Shown piece by piece: positions 8,001 to 13,080 of a DNA stretch of 13,080 bases. Both the position numbers and the translations under genes were made by a program. Within the stretch, counting starts at the first letter, position 1, and every line of letters starts with the position of its first letter. The stretch is taken from the NCBI RefSeq assembly GCF_000003605.2, contig NW_003105110.1, forward strand, positions 201,539-214,618. The letters run 5' to 3'. Origin of the DNA: Saccoglossus kowalevskii. Taxonomy: Eukaryota > Hemichordata > Enteropneusta > Harrimaniidae. Below the pieces are notes generated by a model that did not search any database, was not told the origin of the DNA, and saw nothing but the letters and a program-made list of their open reading frames with translations.

Positions 8001-11000
8001 ATAAGATAAAAGGTGACTGATTGTCAATCACTACAATGTTAAAAAATCATCATAATCAAGCATCAGCTTCTAGATCCATATCTCTGACATGTTTATATTC
8101 AAACTATATTATTATAAACAAAACTATATATCTTAAATTTAATAACTAATGGGGACTGTGTCATGCATGGTTTGTTGATTACATCCTTGTAGAAGCCCAG
8201 CTTAATTAAGGAAACATTCAATGCTTAGATGGTCCAGAGTTACAAATACCAAGTTATTAATCAAACTACATGTAGTGTTAGAGATTAAAGCTAGAAAATA
8301 TGACATCGATATTGTATAAATCTTATATACTGCTGTTGTCTTTCCAATCTATGACTCATGTTTTGTAATGCCCTTGACATAGTACTTTTATAAAGTTCAT
8401 GAAAATACTTGGTTGTCTGAACTTGGAAGTTGATTTAATTTTCAAACCAAATGGTGCAAGATTACTTGGTACTTTTAATACAATATAGTACAGTACAGTA
8501 CAGTGCAATGTATGGTATGGTATGGTATGATAATTTCTTTATTTCAATGTTCTTATATTATCCTCTACAGATATCCATTGTGTACAATCCCAATTGCACC
8601 ACCGATGCATGCCACAATACATCAGATTATAAGAATCTTGTATACGTGAAAGCAGAGGGCACGCAGGATATCATACACTACCTATGGAGTTCAATCGGTG
8701 CTCCCACAATCCTTTTAGTGAGGACATCAAAAGATGCCGAACTACGAGTGAACTGGGATAAAGTGTTAAATTCAGAAAATGGCGGTATAGTGTTTGTACC
8801 AAGTTCTGAAGTGACGTACTCAATGGCATTGGTTATATCTAGGGTAGGTCTTTTTTATAGAGTTGTCTGCATTTTAGCGATAAATTGAATTTGAAATGAG
8901 TCAATTGGCATGATATCACACCATACATAAAGGCAAAAGAGATATTCTGATGGCAAATTTCATTATTTATTCATGTACTTACAGTATTTTCTTTAGAAAC
9001 CAGGCACCAGAAAAATTATCTGGCTTTGCATTTTTTTCCCTGCTACTTGAAAGTAATAGTATTTACAGACCTCCCAGGAGTCCGAAAAATCCAAGCTCTT
9101 TTTCCTAGAGTATAATTAATAATTGTCTATAAAAAAAAATGTATCAAGATTTTAAAGTACAAAATACATGTATATTGAACTCGCTCACTATACTCTCTCA
9201 CAGGCTTACAAATTTATCCTTTCTATTTTTACCTCCTTTTTTTAAAATCTAACTCTACTAGAGTGAATTTTTTGTTTTGTTAACGTTGATGTTTTTTCAT
9301 TATGAAATTAATTAAAAACTGATATATAGAGCTCAAATAGAATAGACAAGTTTAGTGCTCCGCAGTTACTTTAAAAACTTGTATATTCTTGTGAGTTTTG
9401 AGGTCCATCATTACCTTAGAAAAATGTTTTTATTCATCTGTGTAGGGGTGGTTGATTTTGCCACTTAAATGTTTGACAGTTCAACAGAGTGTCAGGAACT
9501 GGTAAAACAAACAAACAAATAAATTGCATGAGCTGGAACTCAACTCTCCTTTCTCACACGGAAACCAACTTATGATGCTGTAACTCAAACATTATTCACT
9601 GAGTTTTACCGGTACTTTCGCTGATTTCGTACATTGCATAATGTTCCAAATTAAACAGAAGCCTGAGTGTTAACTTCATAACTTTTTGTTTTCTTAAAAA
9701 AAAACATTAAATTTAAAACTACATGTAGTGAAATCCACTAAAATTTAACCCAGTGAAAATTTCTCGCTGTATACTTTTGCAGTTCAAGCAAACATTGAGG
9801 ATTGGATATACAGTTACACATGTGTTCAATGAATGGCTGAACAACAATTTCCTATACTTGCATTCTTCGTAAATACCTGAAAGGCATAAATAATTATTTA
9901 CTGGTTTTTAATTTCGCTATTTTCGCTGTTAAATTAAATTTGCATGACACGTAAAATAACAATAGAACTCATTATTTCTGTGCTAAATTTGTGAACTTAA
10001 AACCTGGTGAAATTGTTCAAAGTATTAAATTAAAAAAAATATTAATGTCGGTGAAAATGATTGGTTTCAAAGTACTTAACAAATAATTGATGTTTTGATT
10101 TGTGTCTTAATGATTCGTACAGCTCATTGAGTATAATGACAGTAACAATAATGCCGATTTAGAGACGAAGAATACCACGAAGCATGTCACATTACTGCAA
10201 AATTTACAATGGCAAGATATGAGTCTTTCCATCAACGAAACAAAGCACACAGCTCTGATGATGACAACGCTGTATCAGCCGTTACTCAAAGAAAATGGTA
10301 CAATCTCGATACAGGTATAGTTCTTTCTTCTGGATTACATGCTTTTGGTACGAGTTGAGAAACGTTTTGGTTGGATTTATATTTGATTTTGTTGCACTAA
10401 ATTCAAGGTGTTCCCACTAGGATTACCGGCAACGTTTTGACCACACTGGTTCTACCAGTAAATAATGTATACAAGTCAAAATATATATGTCAACATGCAA
10501 TATCTAATAAATTCAAAATGTATTTTACATTTTTTAATATAAATATCTTTTTGAATAATTAATTTCACTGGTCTTTATTTCCACCTATCCATAGCTGAGA
10601 GCGTTTGCAACCCATGACAGATCCGATATACTGCCGCATTTATTGTATACATCCAACACAACCCAAATGGATGTCAGTTTAAATGGATTAGTACCGATGT
10701 ATAAAGCATCAAGATTTGCAATTGAAATGCTAGCCATTAAAAATGGACATAATGCTAAAAAGAATATCAGTATACACATGAGTCGATCCATCGATGATGA
10801 ATACACGCCAGGCATGTTTAAGGTTAGTTTATTTTTCCCCTCGTTATGCAGCTATCATAGATATTTTACTACCACCACTACTATTACTAGATCTGTCACA
10901 CACCTTTGGTGCAGCCCACCATTCCAAGGTCAGGCAATCCTTCTCTAATGCTGCCAATTGCCACCCTTAGGTCAGGCAAATCTACCTGTAATGCTGCCAA

Positions 11001-12204
11001 CCACCCACAGGTTTGTCATAACCGCCTGTGATATCGCCTACCACAACTACCGCATGTACATGTCTTGCAATACTGTCAACAACCACTACCCCTCTTAGGT
11101 CATGTAAACTCACCTGCAATTCTGCTATACACTTGCAGGTCTGCCTCACTCACCTGTTACGCTACCCACCACAACTACCCTCCTTATACATGTCCTGTAA
11201 CTGCCCATCCCAATCTCTATCACCACCATCTTTGGCTTTGCCTCACTCACCTGTTACACACCCACCACAACTACCACATGTAGATTCACCACATCCTGTC
11301 ACATTAGCTTCTATTCTATCATGTGTCAAATTTGCATTAAATGATTACTTCATTGTTACTTAGGTTTATGAGTTACATCTACCATCGCAGCCACCTTCAC
11401 ATTATGGAGGTTACTGTCAATGGAAACCAGTATGTTACGGGAACCAAATCAGAGATCTTGCCAATGCCTTGGAGGTGAGGAATCGCATTTCACATACTTC
11501 AAAGTACAGATGAAAAAAAAATGGAGAGGACTGTAACACAATTATGCAATATGATTTTGTTATTATTATTGATAGGTAAAATATTATGATGAAAAATACA
11601 CAGACGTGTACATTCCAAGCAGCATTATCAATAATTATTTTGTTATGGATCAAGTGGATATGACAAGTTTTAATATTTCATTTGGAACGCCAAAAGACGG
11701 GTTCTATAATGCTACACGCTACACAGGATGGTGAGTAAAATGAATCGTTATGTTTAGTGTCGTTCCCAACGCATTCTCTTTGTAGTTATCACGACACAAG
11801 ACTTTGTTAATAATGACCTTACGACTTTGTTCTGTGATTAGAATACTAAAAATTATGCATGAATGCAAAGCGGTGATCAAGGCAGAGGTTGATGCGATCG
11901 TGTGCTGCCTGCACATGCTTCATGATATTCTTGTTATAATCTTATTTGTGCAAATATGTTTTTGAATAAATCAAAATATGACATTTTACAGATATAATAA
12001 TGATACATATTAACTGTGTATTTTTGTAGGACAGTGAATATAGCCTATGGTACGCCACCAGAAGATCAGTTATCGCTACTAATTATTATCGTAATCTCTG
12101 CTGGTCTTGGCTTACCTGTATTTTTAATTTTCGTTGGTGGAATTATCATATGCGTGAGAAAACGTAAAGAAAAATATAAAGAACTGCACTTGGTGGTAAA
12201 TTAG
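4904..12204 (+). CDS. GLMP: GLMP, glycosylated lysosomal membrane protein (seven coding exons, complete)
   Basis: Joining 4904-5002, 8571-8843, 10123-10314, 10595-10822, 11364-11474, 11576-11730 and 12030-12204 gives 1233 bp, 410 residues plus TAG. The protein is a type I lysosomal membrane glycoprotein: signal peptide (about 1-24), large lumenal domain, one membrane span (about 369-395) and a short basic tail. Signatures matching animal GLMP include HYLWSSIG, LRVNW, NGTISIQLRAF, SIDDEYTPGMF (residues 253-263), QWKPV and FNISFGTP. Ten N-X-S/T sequons lie at N41, 49, 129, 141, 162, 182, 209, 245, 334 and 346. In mammals GLMP binds the lysosomal transporter MFSD1 and protects it from degradation. 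Introns 1-5 are phase 0 and intron 6 is phase 2. An in-frame TGA at 4895-4897 and a strong Kozak context (G at -3, G at +4) fix the start. The family call is from remembered motifs, not a search. Confidence 0.93.
5630..5768 (+). promoter_or_regulatory. Possible internal promoter with a short first exon inside GLMP intron 1
   Basis: AAGATGGCG at 5630-5638 is a YY1-type promoter element. It is followed by GGATTGTGGGAA (5691-5702) and a TATGCGCAG (5731-5739) resembling an NRF1 half-site. An ATG at 5707 opens a 20-codon frame (begins MFINTNVAYAQF) that runs directly into AG|GTAAAT, a good donor, at 5768/5769. No downstream partner exon on the plus strand is recognisable, so this may be chance or a decayed element. 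Confidence 0.2.
6100..6290 (+). repeat. Diverged copy 1 of a palindrome-containing repeat
   Basis: The central ATGGCC/GGCCAT inverted repeat (6194-6211) sits about 100 bp after a TATCTTAGACATG box. The order of motifs (TATCT..GA.ATG, AT-rich spacer, ATGGCC palindrome) is shared with 7810-7950, suggesting two old copies of one family. Overall identity is low by eye. Confidence 0.3.
6441..6480. repeat. Strong imperfect hairpin over the stop of the antisense frame
   Basis: The two halves pair over 17 base pairs in three blocks: AGAATCT/AGATTCT, AGGTCA/TGACCT and GGGG/CCCC. Small bulges lie on the right side and the loop is three bases (AAG, 6458-6460). It overlaps the last codons and stop of the minus-strand frame at 6446-6673. 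Confidence 0.75.
6446..6673 (-). CDS. Coding-like antisense frame in GLMP intron 1 (nested exon or gene fragment)
   Basis: The minus-strand frame is open for 75 codons from just after an in-frame TAG (6674-6676) to TAG at 6446-6448. It has no upstream ATG in frame; the first ATG encodes the Met of PAVMAPPYGLGQ. The 5' boundary fits a splice acceptor: the minus strand reads TTTTATTGGTAG, then GTTTGCAAATG. About 61 percent of third codon positions are G or C, unlike the AT-rich surroundings and GLMP exons. The product is mixed-composition and plausible (for example DTKKQVIQTEPLNFIPVDAE, then VVCDIREQNLEVMGLPLT). I do not recognise the family. It could be the last exon of a nested gene, a transposon-derived fragment or a retrocopy piece. 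Confidence 0.4.
   Translation of the reverse strand, partial: VCKCLSDAATAAKIQAGNPDTKKQVIQTEPLNFIPVDAEIKESEYPAVMAPPYGLGQVVCDIREQNLEVMGLPLT
7061..7258. mobile_element. MITE-like non-autonomous element with terminal inverted repeats and TA flanks
   Basis: The left end 7061-7100 and the reverse complement of the right end 7209-7258 share CTG..GAATACTTTATTTTCGCT (21 of 23 outer bases), then GGAATT and TTTTTGCTG, with about 10 extra bases in the right arm. TA dinucleotides flank both ends (7059-7060, 7259-7260), the target-site duplication typical of Tc1/mariner-type elements. The ~198-bp element has no coding capacity. The interior holds further GGAATTTATTTTC-type motifs (e.g. 7126). The TTTATTTTCGC style of terminus recalls abundant molluscan repeats, from memory only. 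Confidence 0.7.
7800..7950 (+). repeat. Copy 2 of the palindrome-containing repeat
   Basis: A perfect 10-bp inverted repeat AAAATGGCCA/TGGCCATTTT (7914-7923/7929-7938, spacer 5) is preceded about 100 bp upstream by TCTAGTGCCATATCTCTGATATG (7802 onward). The latter recurs as TCTAGATCCATATCTCTGACATG at 8069, tying this block to the next. Confidence 0.45.
8065..8180 (+). repeat. Partial copy 3 of the same repeat family
   Basis: CTTCTAGATCCATATCTCTGACATG (split here as CTTCTAGATCC and ATATCTCTGACATG) matches the head of the block at 7802. Downstream, GTGTCATGCATGGTTTGTTGATT loosely matches the CATGTCATGG...GGTTTGATGAT part of copy 2. The ATGGCC palindrome is absent, so the copy is truncated or diverged. 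Confidence 0.35.
8487..8529 (+). repeat. Adjacent pentamer microsatellites, (AGTAC)3 and (TATGG)3-4
   Basis: AGTAC repeats at 8487-8504 are followed after six bases by TATGG repeats at 8511-8529. They end about 40 bp before the exon-2 splice acceptor, where a branch point would be expected. Length variation here could change branch-to-acceptor spacing. Confidence 0.85.
8571..8843 (+). CDS. GLMP: GLMP exon 2
   Basis: This exon encodes residues 34-124, the N-terminal part of the lumenal domain. It contains sequons N41-C-T and N49-T-S, cysteines 42 and 47 (a possible disulfide pair), and the GLMP-type motifs VKAEGTQDIIHYLWSSIG and LRVNWDKVL. Acceptor CTACAG and donor AGG|GTAGGT are both in phase 0. 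The frame stays open upstream through the intron's 3' end to an ATG at 8451, so reading frame alone does not mark the boundary. Homology and the acceptor do. Confidence 0.92.
8844..10122 (+). other. GLMP intron 2 (1279 bp)
   Basis: The intron runs from GTAGGT to GTACAG and is AT-rich. Its 3' half (about 9600-10080) carries scattered related motifs (see the repeat entry); the rest shows nothing recognisable. Confidence 0.85.
9730..10080. repeat. Cluster of diverged AAATTTAA...GTGAAAA motifs, possible decayed element
   Basis: Similar short motifs occur in both orientations: AAATTTAACCCAGTGAAAAT (from 9751), minus-strand AACAGCGAAAATAGCGAAAT (about 9911-9930), AAATTTGTGAACTTAAAACC (about 9985) and GGTGAAAATGATTGG (about 10050). 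They resemble the TTTTCGCT motifs of the element at 7061-7258. Ends and target duplications are not visible. Confidence 0.25.
10123..10314 (+). CDS. GLMP: GLMP exon 3
   Basis: This exon encodes residues 125-188, from LIEYNDSN through the conserved NGTISIQ end. It carries four sequons (N129, N141, N162, N182). Both boundaries are phase 0: acceptor GTACAG, donor CAG|GTATAG. The donor is weaker than the others at positions +5/+6. The continuation NGTISIQ|LRAF across the junction parallels NGSLAFRVQAF as I recall it in human GLMP, which supports this splice. Confidence 0.9.
10315..10594 (+). other. GLMP intron 3 (280 bp)
   Basis: The intron runs from GTATAG to CCATAG. It is AT-rich with no internal features noted. 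Confidence 0.85.
10595..10822 (+). CDS. GLMP: GLMP exon 4 (SIDDEY signature)
   Basis: This exon encodes residues 189-264. It includes sequons N209 and N245 and the most diagnostic GLMP stretch, SIDDEYTPGMFK (253-264), nearly identical to SIDDEYAPAVFQ in the human protein as I recall it. Boundaries CATAG| and AAG|GTTAGT are phase 0. The plus frame stays open past the donor for some distance, so the end is set by homology. Confidence 0.93.
10823..11363 (+). other. GLMP intron 4 (541 bp)
   Basis: The intron runs from GTTAGT to ACTTAG. Most of it is the minisatellite listed next; the last ~70 bp return to AT-rich sequence. Confidence 0.85.
10861..11290 (+). repeat. Degenerate C/A-rich minisatellite, period about 40-50 bp
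   Basis: Diverged units read roughly AGGTCATGTAAACTCACCTG then CAATGCTGCCAACCACCAC. Unit starts (AG|GT or the diverged CA|TG) lie near 10928, 10970, 11010, 11060, 11098, 11138 and 11190. The plus strand is strongly depleted of G relative to C. A 111-codon open frame (11028-11363) lies across it only because the repeat lacks stops in that frame. Confidence 0.7.
11364..11474 (+). CDS. GLMP: GLMP exon 5
   Basis: This exon encodes residues 265-301, starting VYELHLPSQPP and containing YCQWKPVCYG, the counterpart of the QWRPV segment of vertebrate GLMP. Cysteines 282 and 288 are close together and lumenal, so a small disulfide loop is possible. Acceptor ACTTAG and donor GAG|GTGAGG are phase 0. Confidence 0.88.
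11475..11575 (+). other. GLMP intron 5 (101 bp, the shortest)
   Basis: The intron runs from GTGAGG to TGATAG. An A-run at about 11511-11521 and TTATTATTATT precede the acceptor. Confidence 0.85.
11576..11730 (+). CDS. GLMP: GLMP exon 6
   Basis: This exon encodes residues 302-352 and the first two bases of the Trp353 codon. It holds sequons N334-I-S and N346-A-T and the conserved SFNISFGTP segment. Donor TG|GTGAGT is phase 2, the only non-phase-0 intron, and the split codon TG|G restores Trp at the start of exon 7. Confidence 0.9.
11731..12029 (+). other. GLMP intron 6 (299 bp)
   Basis: The intron runs from GTGAGT to TTGTAG. No internal feature is recognised. Confidence 0.85.
12030..12204 (+). 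CDS. GLMP: GLMP exon 7 (membrane span and sorting tail)
   Basis: This exon encodes Trp353 to Asn410 and the stop TAG (12202-12204). After the last lumenal stretch (NIAYGTPPEDQLS) comes a hydrophobic span, about residues 369-395. A positive stop-transfer segment RKRKEKYK follows, then the 15-residue cytosolic tail RKRKEKYKELHLVVN. Y402-K-E-L405 is a canonical YXXphi signal for AP-complex sorting to lysosomes. The final Asn matches the vertebrate end as I recall it. Confidence 0.93.
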
Positions 12205-12954
12205 ATTTTAAATTAAATAATTTGTGTTTAAGTGTATTTTAAATGTGAGGACAATACAAGGGAATTGCAGTAAACCAACATGTTTTACAATGTTCTTCTT
12301 GTTTGAAATCCAATCAGAACCAGTTTGGGAACATGGTGGTGTGGTTGACGCAATGAATTATTTCCTGGAGTAAAAAACAACACTATGAGGCATTTATTGT
12401 CTGAACTAAATTGAGAAAATAAGGTGCTTAAAGAAGATGTCTGTAAATTGCACAAAAGTACATGTTAAACGTTATTATTTCTGTTTGGTATATAAGAAGA
12501 AAAAAAGATTTTTAAAAATGGCATTATGAGGGGAGGGGCTCTATCACCACATTTACCGTCAAATTAACACGTTACCTATTGAACTGTTTTTTCATCCATT
12601 CATTTTTGGTATTCATGGAAGCTTTCGTCAAGTGATGTCTGAAAGCGAAACCTGAGATCCTATTTTTAAAATAATACAAACACTTGATTAAGTTATCGAT
12701 AAGAAAGTGGATTATGAGCCAGTGCAATGGTTTCCATCGATGACTTAATCCCAGGACTGTCTTTCCGTTATCATTATATAGCCCTTCTTATGTTGGAAAT
12801 TTTTGATATTGTATATTTGTATAGTGTATTTAGAGGAGTGTGTATGGTGGCAACACTTGGGTGCTGGTGTTTTAGGGAGAGTAACAAAACTGTGATGCAT
12901 TTTTTATTTTCATTCCATCTAAAATATCTGACTACTGTTGAATCTGTATAATAA
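12205..12954 (+). other. GLMP 3' UTR and flank
   Basis: No further coding region is supported. An ATTAAA at 12212-12217 lies only 8 bp after the stop, too close to be a convincing poly(A) signal. I see no canonical AATAAA in this stretch. A small GCTTTC/GAAAGC stem lies at 12620-12625/12641-12646. The transcript end cannot be placed. Confidence 0.4.
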
Positions 12955-13080
12955 GCCGCGGCTTCTATTAAGATGGTACAATGCGACAGAGGGTTAGAGC
13001 ATCTATACGTGCAAGAAAGGGTGAATTTTTGATTCTCAATTGTTAAAAAAAAATGGGTGCGACTTCTATTAGGGTAGCCT
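12955..13080. repeat. Start of an apparent dispersed repeat (GCGRCTTCTATTA motif), cut by the window edge
   Basis: GCGGCTTCTATTAAGATGGT (12958 on) and TGCGACTTCTATTAGGGTAG (13058 on) are two near-copies about 100 bp apart, with a partial TGCGACAGAGGGTTAG between them. Iterated GCGGCTT-type motifs occur in dispersed repeats of some marine invertebrates, from memory and unverified. Confidence 0.35.

Larger units (their letters stand above)
5003..8570 (+). other. GLMP intron 1 (3568 bp)
   Basis: The intron runs from GTAAGT to CTACAG and is by far the longest of the gene. It carries most of the repeats in the window plus a coding-like antisense frame; these are listed separately. The stretches 5003-5629, 6674-7058 and 7261-7800 show nothing I can name. 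Confidence 0.85.

Noticed and set aside
8223-8240. CTTAGATGGTCCAG resembling the CTTAGGTGGTCCAG near the GLMP start
   Set aside because: Similarity covers only about 14 bases with no extension on either side, so it is not a third exon-1 copy.
8265-8276. Perfect palindrome ACTACATGTAGT, also at 9718-9729
   Set aside because: Two occurrences of a 12-bp palindrome with no shared flanks beyond a few bases; probably coincidence or a trace of an unknown repeat.
10585-10815. Minus-strand 76-codon frame
   Set aside because: It is the antisense shadow of GLMP exon 4.
11028-11363. Plus-strand 111-codon frame in intron 4
   Set aside because: It is produced by the stop-poor minisatellite; the peptide is a degenerate Cys/Thr/Pro/Leu-rich repeat.
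1-13080. CRISPR arrays, tRNA, rRNA, bacterial operons, viral genes
   Set aside because: No regularly spaced direct repeats, no complete Pol III A/B-box tRNA fold, no rRNA similarity and no viral motifs were seen; the gene structure is clearly eukaryotic.

Overview
This is a eukaryotic nuclear window, AT-rich and dominated by introns and intergenic DNA. The one gene that can be fully reconstructed is a metazoan GLMP (glycosylated lysosomal membrane protein, formerly NCU-G1). Introns with GT-AG ends, short exons and AT-rich intergenic DNA point to an invertebrate animal. The non-autonomous element in intron 1, with its TTTATTTTCGC-type terminal inverted repeats, recalls repeats I associate with molluscs. 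That placement is inference and was not checked against any database.

Layout. Positions 1-368 are the end of an intron and 369-499 the last coding exon of an unidentified upstream gene, with an acidic Ser/Asp-rich C-terminus. Positions 500-4098 are its 3' flank and intergenic DNA, holding a less AT-rich, hairpin-rich block (about 1884-2380) and G-rich simple repeats (2567-2595, 3203-3231). At 4116-4220 lies a broken copy of the GLMP first exon, flanked by a 17-bp direct repeat. GLMP follows in seven coding exons: 4904-5002, 8571-8843, 10123-10314, 10595-10822, 11364-11474, 11576-11730 and 12030-12204. These total 1233 bp and encode 410 residues, close to the roughly 406 of human GLMP as I recall it. 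Every junction keeps frame.

Intron 1 (3.6 kb) is the richest non-coding region. It holds a possible short promoter/first exon (5630-5768), a coding-like antisense frame (6446-6673) that ends in a strong hairpin, a ~198-bp inverted-repeat element with TA flanks (7061-7258), related palindromic repeats (about 6100-6290, 7800-7950, 8065-8180), and pentamer microsatellites just before exon 2. Intron 4 is mostly a degenerate ~40-50 bp CA/CC-rich minisatellite with several decoy AG|GT sites. The end of the window (12955-13080) enters another apparent dispersed repeat.

How it works together: GLMP is a heavily N-glycosylated type I lysosomal membrane protein. In mammals it stabilises the lysosomal transporter MFSD1. 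The predicted protein has a signal peptide, ten N-glycosylation sequons, one membrane span and a short basic tail with a YKEL lysosomal sorting signal. A perfect MiT/TFE-type M-box (TCACATGA) sits 12 bp upstream of its start codon, which fits lysosomal-gene control. I found no CRISPR, tRNA, rRNA, viral gene or multi-gene novel system. The most unusual signal is the templated duplication of the GLMP promoter-proximal first exon.
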